A stretch of 64,000 bases of DNA from JBKQVT01 sp963804825 (lineage in GTDB: Bacteria > Planctomycetota > Planctomycetia > Pirellulales > Thermoguttaceae), in assembly GCA_963804825.1 (NCBI GenBank), contig CAWDRV010000003.1, positions 1,736,001 to 1,800,000 on the forward strand, given 5' to 3'. The notes below the pieces were generated by a model, which worked only from the letters and a program-made list of their open reading frames with translations, did not search any database and was not told the DNA's origin. Of this stretch, positions 1-9,953 are shown one piece after another (position 1 is the first letter of the stretch; every line of letters starts with the position of its first letter). Position numbers and translations under genes: made by a program.

Positions 1-1995
1 GACGACAACAAGGAGCCGACGGCGAATCACTCCGAGACCGGGCATCGGACGATACTGGTCACCGCGCCCGACGGCGCCGAGCCGAACACCGCACCACAAC
101 CGCATCTGGCCAAACGCAATCCGGAGCAGACCCTCCCCGGCGACCATGAAACTCCGCCCCAAGCGGAGCACAACCAGAATCCGACCCCCAACGAGCAGCC
201 GGAAAACAAGGGAGAACAGAAGACCGGCGACAAATCCGAAGGCGGCAATCAGGACTCGACCAATGCCGGTGAGAAAAAGGATCAAGCGGCAAACAATCCG
301 GAAAACCAGCCGGGCGAGTCCGGTCAGTCCGGCCAGTCCGGCCAAGCCGAGCAGTCCAAGCCCAACGCCGGCGACGGCGCCGATGATGCACGCGCCATGG
401 ACGATATTGTGAAAGCACGCGAGAACGAACAGAAACAGGGCCAGTCGGGCGGTGAAGGAAAGCAAAACGAGCAAAAGCAGCCAGGCGCCAACTCCAGCGA
501 GAATCAACAGAACCAGCCCGGCGGCGAAGGGAAGCAAAACGAGCAGAAGCAGCCGGGCGCCAACTCCAGCGACAATCAGAGGAACCAACCGGGCGGCGAA
601 GGAAAGCAAAACGAGCAGAAGCAGCCAGGCGCCAACTCCAGCGACAATCAGGGAAACCAACCGGGCGGCGAAGGAAAGCCGAGTGCGTCGAAGCAGCCAG
701 GCGCCAATCCTCAACAGAATAACCAAAAGGGTTCGGCCGGAGCAAACCAGCCCGGCGGCAACAGCGGGCAGAAGGCCACCGAAAAACGGCCCGATAATCA
801 GTCGCAGCCGGGCAACGAGGGGAAAGTTACTGCGCCCTCGCCCAATGGCGGCCAGCCGAAACCCGCGGAGAAGCCCGGCGGCGACAAAAGCGCCGCCGAT
901 GAGCCGAAGTTAAGCCCCAAGGGCGAAACGCCGAAAGGCGAGCAGCAGTCGCCGGATAACAAGCCGCGGCAAGGCGGCGAAACCGCGCCGCAGCAATCCC
1001 CGGTCGCCGGCCAGGGCCAGGACCAGCAGGCCGGTTCACCCCCGCCGCAAAACGACCAGAAGACTCCCGACAAGAAGCCCGAGAGCGTGGCCAACGATCA
1101 AGGGCGGTCCGGAGAGTCGCCCAAGTCGCCCGACACCAGCAGGAACCAATCGACCACCAAGGGCGAGACCTCCGGCGATCAAGCCGGCGCCGGCGAGCAA
1201 GGCGGCGGCATGAGGACGGCGAAAAAGGGCGTCGGCACCGGGGGCACCCACACGCCGTCGGACGAAGGCGGCTCCCAGGCCAATCAAAAGGGCCAAGGCG
1301 ACACGGGCGCCGGCAAGGGCGACCAGGTGAAGGCCGATCACAAGACCGGCCAGTCCGCCAAGCAGTCCGGGAGCGGCGCGGGCCAGACCGGCCAGCAGCC
1401 CGGCGGCGAGGGGGCCGGCAAGAAGTCCGACACCGAGCAGGCCAAGAATGCCCCGCCGGGCGCGCCCGCCAAGAACGACGGTTCCAGCGGCACGCAGCCG
1501 GGCGGCGAGGGCCGCCAGCCCGGTCCGCAGAGCGCGGGCAATCCCACGGTCGGCGGCCAGGAGGGCGTCCGTCCCGCAAGTCCGCCCGTGGTTGTCCCGC
1601 CGCCGACCGGCGGCGACGATCCCAATCTGGAATATGCCCGCAAGCAGACCGATCTGGCCTTGGACTATCTCCGCGATCAGATGGGCAAGGACAAGTCGAA
1701 GCTGCTGGATCAATTGGGCTGGAGCCGGGAGGACGCGGCGCGGTTCTTGCAGCGTTGGGAGCAGATGAAGCGGGCGGCCGCTCAGCAAGGGGCCGAGGGG
1801 CAGGCGGCGCGGAAGTCGTTGGACGAGGCCATCAAGAGTCTCGGTCTGCGGCCGCACGGCACGCGGCTGCGCGGCGGGAAGACCCCGCAGGACAATATCG
1901 ACAACCTCCGCGACGCCGGCCGCAGCGAGCCGCCTCCCGAGTGGGCAGATCAGTTCCACGACTATCTCCGCGGCGTCGCCACCGGCGGACGGTAG
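1..1995 (+). CDS. Large low-complexity Gln/Asn/Gly/Lys-rich protein, C-terminal part
   Basis: The frame is open from the first base, so only the last 664 residues of a longer protein are visible. Up to about residue 530 the sequence is low-complexity Gln, Gly, Asn, Lys, Pro and Glu, including tandem 24-residue units of the type GGEGKQNEQKQPGANSS. The last 125 residues look folded: a helix around YARKQTDLALDYL, then LDQLGWSREDAARFLQRWE, and a tail ending DYLRGVATGGR. From memory, similar C-terminal tails occur in very large planctomycete proteins of unassigned function. The extended hydrophilic region suggests a cell-surface or periplasmic linker, but that is inference. No start, signal peptide or upstream domain can be seen. 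Confidence 0.75.
   Translation, partial: DDNKEPTANHSETGHRTILVTAPDGAEPNTAPQPHLAKRNPEQTLPGDHETPPQAEHNQNPTPNEQPENKGEQKTGDKSEGGNQDSTNAGEKKDQAANNPENQPGESGQSGQSGQAEQSKPNAGDGADDARAMDDIVKARENEQKQGQSGGEGKQNEQKQPGANSSENQQNQPGGEGKQNEQKQPGANSSDNQRNQPGGEGKQNEQKQPGANSSDNQGNQPGGEGKPSASKQPGANPQQNNQKGSAGANQPGGNSGQKATEKRPDNQSQPGNEGKVTAPSPNGGQPKPAEKPGGDKSAADEPKLSPKGETPKGEQQSPDNKPRQGGETAPQQSPVAGQGQDQQAGSPPPQNDQKTPDKKPESVANDQGRSGESPKSPDTSRNQSTTKGETSGDQAGAGEQGGGMRTAKKGVGTGGTHTPSDEGGSQANQKGQGDTGAGKGDQVKADHKTGQSAKQSGSGAGQTGQQPGGEGAGKKSDTEQAKNAPPGAPAKNDGSSGTQPGGEGRQPGPQSAGNPTVGGQEGVRPASPPVVVPPPTGGDDPNLEYARKQTDLALDYLRDQMGKDKSKLLDQLGWSREDAARFLQRWEQMKRAAAQQGAEGQAARKSLDEAIKSLGLRPHGTRLRGGKTPQDNIDNLRDAGRSEPPPEWADQFHDYLRGVATGGR
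448..735 (+). repeat. Tandem 72-bp coding repeat, four units
   Basis: Four head-to-tail units of exactly 72 bp begin at 448, 520, 592 and 664; the fourth diverges after its first third. Each encodes 24 residues starting GGEGK. The units keep the reading frame, so copy-number change would lengthen or shorten the protein without breaking it. Confidence 0.9.
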
Positions 1996-2012
1996 GCACG
2001 CCGAGCAAATCT

Positions 2013-2030
2013 AAGACTCCCGACCCCTTT
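2013..2030. repeat. Solo half-copy of the GGGTCGGGAGTCTTTG repeat
   Basis: AAGACTCCCGACCCCTTT lies between the stop of the repeat protein and the next gene. It matches one arm of the full palindrome at 3339-3391. Confidence 0.6.
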
Positions 2031-2080
2031 GTCTTCCCTTTGTCTTCCACGAGCACGCCAAAAACCCGAAGGAGGGCAGC

Positions 2081-3309
2081 ATGTCCATGAAGACCGTCCT
2101 GGTCCTCTTGATAGCGACGACCGCAGCCGTTTCGTCCGGCCGCGCGACGGCGAAGCCGCATATCGAACACGGCCGGCGCACGGAATATTGGGAGCACTCC
2201 AGCGTGGTTTTCGCCGAGTACCTGGGCGCGCACGCATGGAATGACCCAAGGAAGCTGCCGGGGGATCTCCTCCGCCCGATAGGGACGCTTAGCGGTCGGT
2301 TCGATGCCTCGCGGTATCAAGAGGCGTTGTCCGTTTTTTTCAGTAGAGACGACTTCATCGGTAGCTTCCCGCCCGATGCTAGGGCCAAGGTGAAGGGGCA
2401 AATGGTGCTGGTGGTGCTCGATGACCGAGTCATCGGGGCTGGTGGCGTGCCTTTCTTTGGAATCCCAGTCACCCAGACTGCCTTTATGAAGCGATCCTAC
2501 GAGGCGATGGAGGTAGTTGACGGATTTTCCGACGCGCAAGTCGCGGCCACGTTGAAGGCGATTCAGAACGCACGCAAGGATGAAACGCCTGTCATACCGG
2601 CTCGCGACGGCGACGCCCAAGGAAGAGCGACGCAGGGTGCAGCGGACAGGTACTGGTCGGCACACGGAGTGGTTTTCGCGGAAGTCAACCGCCTGACGGC
2701 GCTGAAGACTGAGGAGAAGCTGATGACCGTGGTGTTGCGACCCAGGCTCACGCTTGCTGGTACCTTTGACGCTGGACTATCGCCCGAAGTCGGCGCCGAG
2801 CGGACCTCAAGAAATTCGGGCCGGCGAAACCGCCCGCCGCCGGGGACAAGATAATTGTCGTCCTCGAACGGAACGGCGACTCCTATCGCGTCGCCCAGGA
2901 GGAGCCCGAATACATGCCGAATGTCGGCGGCCGGTGCTCCCCGGTCTGCGTCGTCAAGGACTTTTCCGACCCCAAAGTCACCGAACTTGTAAAGTCGCTC
3001 AAGGACCTGCGCAAACGGCAACGCGACGGGGAAGTGCGAACCGTTTCCGAAAGGTGGAAATCTCATCGTAAGGTCCAAGACTTTCTCTGGCTTGGCGAGC
3101 ACGCCATACACAAGGGCGCGTCACAGGCGGATGTCCGGCAGGTCCTGGGCGAACCCTTAGTAGCGGGCCACAAAGGTCAGTTCATCACGGGTGGCTTCGC
3201 CTGGTATTACGTACCACTCGACAAGAAGAAGGGCCAGTTTACCAGCTACGGCATCCTCTTCAATAAGGATGGCGCGGTAGAGGGAGTATGCCATAAGGAC
3301 ATTGAATAG
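2081..3309 (+). CDS. Secreted protein with duplicated domain and BamE-like tail (frameshifted)
   Basis: An N-terminal signal peptide (MSMKTVLVLLIATTAAVSSG) follows a good ribosome-binding site (AAGGAGGG). The first frame runs from 2081 to about 2790; the protein then continues in the next frame to 3309, implying one lost base between about 2770 and 2810. Joined, it is about 409 residues. Two homologous halves are visible: VVFAEYLG... followed by LSGRFDA and KGQMVLVVLDD, and again VVFAEVNR... followed by LAGTFDA and GDKIIVVLERN. The C-terminus carries HKGASQADVRQVLGEPL, the pattern seen in BamE/SmpA-type small outer-membrane folds. Base composition is lower in GC than its neighbours. Function unknown. 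The frameshift could be a sequencing error or a real inactivation. Confidence 0.65.
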
Positions 3310-3338
3310 GGACGAGTAAGGACGAGTAAAGAGTAAAC

Positions 3339-3391
3339 GGGTCGGGAGTCTTTGACTTGCCCGAGGCACAGGAAACAAAGACTCCCGACCC
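3339..3391. repeat. Palindromic intergenic element (GGGTCGGGAGTCTTTG arms)
   Basis: Perfect 16-bp inverted arms at 3339-3354 and 3376-3391 enclose a 21-bp loop. It follows the stop of the preceding gene and could form a strong RNA hairpin. Confidence 0.8.
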
Positions 3392-3408
3392 CTTTACCTC
3401 CTTCCTTT

Positions 3409-3437
3409 CCCACCGGGCGCAGCCGGTGGGCGTGGGG
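3409..3437. repeat. CCCACCGG...CCGGTGGGCGTGGGG repeat
   Basis: Self-complementary CCCACCGG/CCGGTGGG with the tail GCGTGGGG, partly duplicated just downstream (CCGGTGGGCGTGGGG). Related copies lie at 45619-45713 and 59625-59659, all intergenic. Confidence 0.6.
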
Positions 3438-3564
3438 AGCAGGAGGCGGCCGGTGGGCGTGGGGGGCAGTGGAATGGGCGTGGCCGGCGGCCGCTGGCCG
3501 CACGGCAGCCGATGGGGTAAAATGAACCGCTCCCCTTCCACACCTGCCCAGACGCTGCCTTCCG

Positions 3565-5181
3565 ATGCTTTCCGCAACCCCCCGCTACCTGGTGCCTTTT
3601 CATCCCAAGCACGTGCCGCACTTCTTCACCGACGTGCTGGTCATCGGCGGGGGGCTGGCCGGGCTGCGGGCGGCCTTGGCCGTCGATCCGGCGCTGTCGG
3701 TCCTGATCATCACCAAGGATCGGCTCCAGGAGTCCAGCAGCGCGCATGCCCAAGGCGGAATCGCCGCCGCCATCGGACCCGACGACCGCTGCGAAGACCA
3801 CGTCGCCGATACCCTTGTGGCCGGCGGTTCGCTGTGCGACGCCGAAGTCGTCCGGCGCGTCATCGCCGAAGGGCCCGAGCGGATCCGGGAACTGATGGCC
3901 TGGGGGACGAAGTTCGATCAGATCGACGGGCAGTTGGACCTCGGGCGCGAGGGCGGGCACGGACGGGAGCGGATCGCCCATGCCATGGGCGACGCCACCG
4001 GCAAGGAGATCGTCCGGGCGGTCGCGGCGCACTTGGAGGGCCAGGCCCACGTCGAAGTCTGGGAGCACACCTTCACGGTCGATCTGCTGACCGAGCAGGG
4101 CGTGTGCCGCGGGGCCATCGTCTGGAACAGCCGGCACGGCAAGACGGTCGTCTGGGCGAAGCAGACGATCCTGGCCACCGGCGGGGCGGGGCAGCTCTAT
4201 CGTGAAACGACCAATCCCGCCGTGGCCACCGGCGACGGCATGGCCGTCGCCTACCGGGCCGGCGCGGAACTGCGTGACATGGAGTTCATGCAGTTCCATC
4301 CCACGGTGCTCTACATTGCGGGGGGCAGCCGGCAGTTGATCAGCGAGGCGGCCCGCGGCGAAGGGGCCTGGCTGGTCGATCGTCGCGGCGAGCGTTTCAT
4401 GACGGAGTACGACGCCCGCGGAGAGCTGGCCCCGCGCAACGTGGTCAGCCTGGCGATTGTCAGCCAGATGGAGCGGACGCGGCACCCGAACGTGTACCTC
4501 GATTTGACGCACTTGCACGCCGGGCACGTGCGGGCGCGGTTTCCGGGCGTTGCGGCGATCTGCGCGGAGTTCGGCCTGGACATCGCGCGGGATCGGATTC
4601 CGGTCCGCCCCGGGGCCCATTACATGATGGGCGGCGTCACCGTGGACGCCGAGGGACGCACCACGCTCGCCGGCCTCTGGGCGGCCGGCGAGGTCATCTC
4701 CAGCGGACTGCACGGCGCCAACCGCTTGGCCTCGAACAGCCTCTTGGAGGCCCTGGTCTACGGGGCGCACGCGGGCCAGGGCGCGTCGCGGGCGGCCGCC
4801 GAAGTCCACGACGACTTCTCCGCCTTGCGGCTGGAAAATGCCCGCGTCGATTCGGTCGGCGAGCCGCTCAATCTCGACGATATCCGCAACGCCCTGAAGA
4901 GCCTGATGTGGCGGAACGTGGGCGTTCGCCGCGACGCGGAAGGGCTCGGCGAGGCGGAGGCGAACATCAATCATTGGTGCGGATACGTGCTGGCGCGTCA
5001 GTTCTCCGATCCCACCGGGTGGGAGTTGCAGAACATGCTTTGCGTGGCCCGGCTCATGATCCACGCGGCGCTGGAGCGTTGCGAGAGCCGCGGCGCCCAG
5101 GTGCGGACCGATTTCCCGGCCATGGACGACCGGCAGTGGAACCGGCACATCACGTTCCGGCGTGAAGCGGCGGCGCCGTAG
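3565..5181 (+). CDS. nadB: L-aspartate oxidase
   Basis: Flavoprotein catalysing the first step of de novo NAD synthesis, L-aspartate to iminoaspartate. The 538-residue length is normal. The FAD-binding motif VLVIGGGLAGLRAAL is near residues 25-40, the substrate-loop motif SSSAHAQGGIAAAI near 62-75, GGHGRERIAHA near 130, and RPGAHYMMGGV near 350, all as in NadB rather than succinate dehydrogenase. No nadA or nadC lies beside it. It is convergent with the minus-strand gene ending at 5193. No strong Shine-Dalgarno precedes the ATG, so the exact start is less certain than the identity. Confidence 0.95.
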   Translation: MLSATPRYLVPFHPKHVPHFFTDVLVIGGGLAGLRAALAVDPALSVLIITKDRLQESSSAHAQGGIAAAIGPDDRCEDHVADTLVAGGSLCDAEVVRRVIAEGPERIRELMAWGTKFDQIDGQLDLGREGGHGRERIAHAMGDATGKEIVRAVAAHLEGQAHVEVWEHTFTVDLLTEQGVCRGAIVWNSRHGKTVVWAKQTILATGGAGQLYRETTNPAVATGDGMAVAYRAGAELRDMEFMQFHPTVLYIAGGSRQLISEAARGEGAWLVDRRGERFMTEYDARGELAPRNVVSLAIVSQMERTRHPNVYLDLTHLHAGHVRARFPGVAAICAEFGLDIARDRIPVRPGAHYMMGGVTVDAEGRTTLAGLWAAGEVISSGLHGANRLASNSLLEALVYGAHAGQGASRAAAEVHDDFSALRLENARVDSVGEPLNLDDIRNALKSLMWRNVGVRRDAEGLGEAEANINHWCGYVLARQFSDPTGWELQNMLCVARLMIHAALERCESRGAQVRTDFPAMDDRQWNRHITFRREAAAP

Positions 5182-5192
5182 CGGACCGGCGC

Positions 5193-6053
5193 TCACCAGG
5201 GGGGCGAATGGGGCGAGGACTTCCGGCTGCGCGAGGACCGCTTGCCGCGCCCGAACAGTCCGGTCCGCTCTTGTTCGGCTTGCAGGCCGCAGTTGACGAG
5301 TTCCAGCACGCTATGGCGTATCAGCCGGCCGTTGGGATCGGTTTCCTTGGAGGAGGAGTAGACGACGCCGCCGGGCACGTCGGGGGAGGTCATGGATAGC
5401 GTGGTGACCGTGCCCTTGGCGTGTTTTTGCACCGTCTTGACGCAGGCGACGCTCTTGGTCTCGTCGAGGACTTGCCAGGGCAGATCGACCGCGACGACCT
5501 CGAGGGTGGTTTGCCCCAAGCGGGTCTTGCCGTCGGCGTCGGTGGTGACGCTCTCCCGCTTCAGGACGTAGGGCGCGACGGTGTCGGAGTAGTAGATGGT
5601 GATGGTCGTCTTACTATCGCTGCCAGTGAGTTCCAACTGCTGGATTCGGCAGGGGACGTTGCGGTCCTCGATGACGACCTGACCCGGCCGCGACGGCTTG
5701 ACTTTCAAGTCGGGACTGAGCAACTCGCCGTGAAAGCCCTGTTTGATGCATTGCGGCTGGGCGTCGAACTGCTTGCCGGCCACCTCCATGCCGACCTCGA
5801 TTTCCAAGGCGACGCCGTCGGTCTCGACCTTTTGCAGCGTGGTCTTGGTTTCGGTCAGATTGGTGCTGGCCAACGCGCCGTGGTCGTCGAAGGTTTCGGT
5901 GACGACGCGGACGAGTTTCCACGCCCCCGGTCGGAAGCGGCCCCAGGCGTGGTGTTTGGCCGAGATTGCGGCCGTCTCGTCGGCCTGCCCGCCGGCAGCG
6001 CAGAGCGTCGCGGCCCAAAGGCACGTCAGAATGCAGCCCGCGAACCATCGCAC
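5193..6053 (-). CDS. Hypothetical secreted protein
   Basis: About 286 residues. I choose a GTG start because it gives a proper signal peptide (VRWFAGCILTCLWAATLCAAG) and has a G-rich Shine-Dalgarno about 8 nt upstream; the longer frame to 6152 begins with non-signal-like sequence. The mature part (HHAWGRFRPGAWKLVRVVTE...) alternates beta-type stretches and ends in a basic Arg/Ser tail (GKRSSRSRKSS). Its opening resembles small planctomycete proteins seen from memory, but I cannot name a family. It probably acts outside the cytoplasm. Nothing nearby on this strand suggests a pathway. Confidence 0.7.
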   Translation of the reverse strand: MRWFAGCILTCLWAATLCAAGGQADETAAISAKHHAWGRFRPGAWKLVRVVTETFDDHGALASTNLTETKTTLQKVETDGVALEIEVGMEVAGKQFDAQPQCIKQGFHGELLSPDLKVKPSRPGQVVIEDRNVPCRIQQLELTGSDSKTTITIYYSDTVAPYVLKRESVTTDADGKTRLGQTTLEVVAVDLPWQVLDETKSVACVKTVQKHAKGTVTTLSMTSPDVPGGVVYSSSKETDPNGRLIRHSVLELVNCGLQAEQERTGLFGRGKRSSRSRKSSPHSPPW

Positions 6054-6242
6054 GATGCTGGCCCCCCCGTGGTGACCGGGTGCTATGTCGCCGCTGTCAC
6101 GCCGCCATGCAGAACATCCATGAGCCCACGATCCAAAGTGCGAGCAGAGCACACCGCCCAGTATTATCGCGTGAGCGAACGAGTGCTGTCAAGGAGGCCG
6201 GGCGCCCGGGGATCCCTAGTGCTCTGTCATTCGTCGAGTGAG

Positions 6243-6307
<65 letters not shown>

Positions 6308-6334
6308 ATCCATCAAACCACTGTTGACGGAGCG

Positions 6335-6571
6335 CTAGTTTTGGGAAGATGCGCAAGGCACGCCGGCCTGCTGGGCGGTGGGGAATTTGTCGGCCTCGAC
6401 TCGCTTCCGGAGGGCCTCGTCCTTGGAGCTCTCCGACGAGAAAAGGCCGGCCGACGGGCGGGCCCCACTGGGGGCGCTGCTGCAGCCGGAGGACAGCCCT
6501 AGGGCCACGATCATCGCGACCGCCGTCCACCAGAGACGGTTGCAGCCAACGAGTTTGCCCTTGTGGGTCAC
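6335..6571 (-). CDS. Small putative lipoprotein
   Basis: 78 residues from a GTG start with an excellent Shine-Dalgarno (AGGAGG, 6 nt spacing). The N-terminal hydrophobic segment WWTAVAMIVALGLSSGC ends at a lipobox-like Cys, followed by a short hydrophilic tail (SSAPSGARPSAGLFSS...). It is probably exported and lipid-anchored. It lies 21 bp downstream of another small secreted protein on the same strand, so the two may form an operon. No family recognised. Confidence 0.6.
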   Translation of the reverse strand: MTHKGKLVGCNRLWWTAVAMIVALGLSSGCSSAPSGARPSAGLFSSESSKDEALRKRVEADKFPTAQQAGVPCASSQN

Positions 6572-6592
6572 AAGAAACCTCCTGCCTGCCGG

Positions 6593-6895
6593 TTATGGAA
6601 GCCGTTTTTGTCCGATCCAGTTGCCGGTCGTGTTCTTGCTGGAGGATTCCAGGGTCGTTGAGGTCCCATGCGAGCCGAGGCTGAACTGGCTCTTCCTGGG
6701 AGGCGACGTTTTCTTCTTCACGACCGTGCCGACGGCCGCGCTCATCAAATTCTTGGTGCCCGTGGTGATCCTCGAGAACAGCGACGGGCTTTTCTTGGGA
6801 TTGGAGGATGACGACGCCCCGCTGGCAGAGATTGCAGTGCCCCCAATCAGTGTGATCGACAACAGCCCCGCCAACAGAATCCGAGCACGTTTCAT
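6593..6895 (-). CDS. Small secreted basic protein
   Basis: 100 residues from ATG (MKRARILLAGLLSITLIGG), chosen over an upstream TTG because AAGAGG sits 8 nt before it. A signal peptide (about residues 1-28) is followed by a Ser/Lys-rich chain (SSSSNPKKSPSLFSRITTG, VVKKKTSPPRKSQFSL). Exported and probably disordered. Function unknown; likely co-transcribed with the downstream lipoprotein. Confidence 0.55.
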   Translation of the reverse strand: MKRARILLAGLLSITLIGGTAISASGASSSSNPKKSPSLFSRITTGTKNLMSAAVGTVVKKKTSPPRKSQFSLGSHGTSTTLESSSKNTTGNWIGQKRLP

Positions 6896-7058
6896 GGCCA
6901 AAACCTCTTGATAAGATGCAAGCGGAAGAGATGGTCCGGCGCCGCGAGGACCCCGGGAAAGGACAGAATCGACCGCGGACTATCGCAGAAACGGACGCCG
7001 GGGTAAAGGGCAATTTTTCAGCGAACCGCGACCCGCAAGAGTGATGCGCGCGCAATTT

Positions 7059-8391
7059 TTATCGTTGCACCGCGCGGCCGAGGCGGAGAGCGGGTTGCGG
7101 CAGGGCAGGGGGGGGACTGCCGGTCCTGTCAGTCTCGGGCAAGGGCAGCCAACGGGCCAGCCAATCGGCCTGGGTCGTCGCCGGCACTTGAACGAGGCTG
7201 GCCGGAACCAGGGCCTGGACCAAGGCCGCCACCGGCTGCGGTTGCGAGATCGGCTCGGCCAGCAGCGGCGCGGCGCGATCGGCCAGCACTGTTCCCGCTT
7301 CCACTCCCGTGCAACGGCCCTGAAGCCGCAGTCCGCCGGCATCGATTTGGAAGCCCAGGGCGAGTTGGTCGTAGTCGCACAAGTCGCCGGCGGCCAGGGG
7401 TTCCGCCATGCGGACCATGTGCAACTGCTCGACGGCCGCGCGGAGCAGCGAACGGCCGATCTGTCCGGGACCGGCGCGAAGCGTTCCGCTGGCTTTCTCC
7501 AAGCGTCCCTGCCAGAGCCGGGCCGAGGCGATGGTCACGTCGGCCGGGCCGCTCAGCTTGTGAGGGAAACGCTCGCCGAACAGGCCGGCCAGGTCGAGCC
7601 CTTCGACGTGGCCCTCGATCTGTGCCGCCCAGCCGCCGGGCGTCTCGTTCGCCCAGATATGCCCGCGGAACCGGCTCCGCGGCCCCAGCGGCTTCAACTC
7701 GGCCAAGGCCACGTTCAGCAGGCTGCACGGCAGCGGGTTGCCGCCGGTATCGAGTTCCCAACCGGTGGCGGGCGGCGCCACCCGGCGATTGCGCGTGAGC
7801 CGAACCATCAGCGGCCGCGGCGTTGCCGGACCGGGCAGGCGGAAGACGGCCTGCGCCTGGACGCCGCCCCGGATCGCTTCGATGGTCCCCTCGACATCGC
7901 GGAGGATGCGCGTGTCTTCGCCGGCCGACAGCGCGACTTCGCCCGCCGAGAGGCGAAATTCCACGTCGGCCCAATCGCCTTGGTTCTGCAAGATGCGGTC
8001 CAGCAGTTGTCCGAGGCGATGCGCACAGTCCGCCTCGATCCGAGGTTGCGAGGCGGAAAGGAGGACGACCGTCTTCGGCCGTCCCTGCGGATCGGCGTCG
8101 CGGGTCCAAGTGGCCTCCAGTCGCGGACAACGCAGCACGGCCCGTCCCGTCTCCGGATCGGAGAGCGTCAGTCCCTCGTAGAGGACGGTTCCCGGCTGAA
8201 GAGGACGCAGCTCGTCCAGCGCGACCTCCAGGCCGGTCTGTTGCCGCAGCCGGGCGATTTCCGCGGCCTTGTGGCTGGGAAGCTGCCAGGCGACGCACCA
8301 GGCCGACGACCAGCGCGGTCGGCGCGAGGCAAAACAGGAAGAAAGCGGCGAGGCAGATTCGCCGCCGGGTTTTATCGTGCAGTGGAAGCAT
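7059..8391 (-). CDS. AsmA/DUF748-like membrane-anchored protein (frameshifted)
   Basis: The N-terminus (MLPLHDKTRRRICLAAFF, then one transmembrane helix to about residue 33) is read in one frame and continues from about 8275 in the next as LPSHKAAEIARLRQQTGLEV, so one base is probably missing or added near 8265-8290. The joined product is about 444 residues. The layout (single N-terminal anchor, then long beta-rich chain) and phrases such as LDELRPLQPGTVLYEGLTLSDPET fit AsmA-like proteins of the cell envelope; this is pattern recall only. It overlaps the true 3' end of aroC by 20 bp, so it is probably translated from the aroC transcript. The C-terminus contains the GC-rich 21-mer shared with purC. 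Confidence 0.65.
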
Positions 8392-9534
8392 CGTCCAGTT
8401 TCTTCGCCGCCATTTCGTGGAACAGTTTCCATCGTGCTTGGATCTCGGCTAGGCAATTGCCGCCGAACTGATCGACCACCGCCGCGGCGATTTCAAAGGC
8501 GACGACGTTCTCCAGGATGCAGCTTGCCGCGGCCACGGCGAGACGTCGCTCCGCTCGTAGGAGGCCGGCTCGGATTGCCTGGTCTTCAAGTTGACCGAGG
8601 GAAGCGGATGGGCCAGGGTGCTGATAGGCTTCTTCGCGGCGCGGATGATGATCGGCTGCGCGTTGGTCATGCCGGCCTCCAACCCGCCCGCGCTGTTGCG
8701 CGACCGCGTGAAACCGAGCGTGGGCGTGCCGGCCTGGCCGGGGTCGTAGCCGATGGGGTCGTGGACCTCGGAGCCGAGATGCCGGGCGGCCTCGAACCCC
8801 AGGCCGATTTCCACCCCCTTGATCGCCTGCACCGCCATGACGGCCTGGGCCAGCCGGCCGTCGAGCCGCCGGTCCCATTGGGTGTGCGTGCCCAGTCCGA
8901 AGGGGACGCCCTCGACGCGGACTTCGAGGATGCCGCCCAGCGTGTCGCCCGCCCGCTGCACCTGGTCGATCAACTTCTTGATCTCCTCGTCCTGGTCGGG
9001 GTTGAGCGTGTAGAGGGTGCTTTGGTCGCGCAGCGCCCGATGTTGGTCGAGCGTGCCGGGCTTGGGGGCGATCGTGATCGGTCCGACGGCGGCCACATAG
9101 CCCAAGACCGCGATGCCCAGCGGCGAGAGGAGTTGCTTGGCCAACGCGCCGGCGGCCACGCGGGCGGCCGTTTCCCGCGCGCTGGCGCGTTCCAGGATGG
9201 CGCGGATCGAAGTGAGGTACTTCATCGACCCGCTCAGGTCGCCATGTCCCGGCCGGGGGCAGGCCAGCTCGTCCATGCGATCGAGCTTGTGGTCTTTGTT
9301 GGGGATGACCAGCGTGATGGGGCTGCCCAAGGTGACGCCGCGCCAGATGCCGCTGAGGACATCGACGTGGTCGGTTTCGAGGCGTTGGCGGCCGCCGCGT
9401 CCATAGCCGCCTTGCCGGCGGCGGAGTTCGGCGTCGATCAACTCCGTCCGGAGCTGCACGCCCGCCGGAAACCCGTCCACCAGGGCCACCAGCGCCTTGC
9501 CGTGCGATTCGCCTGCGGTCAGATAGCGTAACAT
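8372..9534 (-). CDS. aroC: Chorismate synthase (frameshifted near its 3' end)
   Basis: Last step of the shikimate pathway, 5-enolpyruvylshikimate-3-phosphate to chorismate, FMN-dependent. Signature motifs are present: AGESHGKALV at the N-terminus, SGIWRGVTLGSPI, RPGHGDLSG, NSAGGLEAGMTNAQPI and ASYERSDV. After SDV the expected C-terminus (VAAASCILENVVAFEIAAAV...) lies in another frame, so one indel near 8538 must be corrected. Without it the last about 50 residues are wrong. Because this gene is normally essential, an assembly error is the likelier explanation. The start sits 2 bp after the stop of a small membrane protein. Confidence 0.92.
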
Positions 9535-9536
9535 GC

Positions 9537-9794
9537 TCAGAGGGCCTCGCTTCCCGGCGGCGCCGGTTTGCCGGGCGGCTTGCTTTGCGTGCTCAGCATC
9601 GACTCGTAGGTTGTTTTCCAGGCGTGAAACGCAAATGGGGCAAGAAAAAACAGGAACACAAACGCTACGACCCAGAGGATCTTGTCATGCTCACCTGGAA
9701 AATCGGATTCCGAGAGCAGCATGAGCTGGATGAACTGGTAACACCAATAGATGCAAAGGCAGCAAAACAGTACAAGAAAGAGGAAAAAACCCAT
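9537..9794 (-). CDS. Small two-helix membrane protein
   Basis: 85 residues with a good ribosome-binding site (AAGGAG, 7 nt spacing). Two hydrophobic helices are visible (about 2-28 and 40-62) with an Asp/Glu-rich loop (SESDFPGEHDK) between and a Pro/Ser-rich tail. It ends 2 bp before the aroC start, so probably forms the first gene of an aroC operon. Family unknown. Confidence 0.6.
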   Translation of the reverse strand: MGFFLFLVLFCCLCIYWCYQFIQLMLLSESDFPGEHDKILWVVAFVFLFFLAPFAFHAWKTTYESMLSTQSKPPGKPAPPGSEAL

Positions 9795-9953
9795 GTTCTT
9801 TGCTCCTTGGGTTGGCCTCGAACGAAGGCGATTTTACACGGACCTCCCAGGTTGGGATAGGGCGATTTGACGCCCGCCGCTACTCTTCCCCCCGCCGGAT
9901 GCGTACTATATTCGTGGCAAATCGGTGGCAAGTCAACCCACGGAGAACCCGTT

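Noticed and set aside
448..735. Possible CRISPR array
   Set aside because: Unit length 72 bp with no spacer pattern, and it is coding; no cas genes in the window.
3394..5196. 600-residue open frame antisense to nadB
   Set aside because: High-GC shadow frame; the sense frame carries all NadB motifs and the antisense has no recognisable domain.
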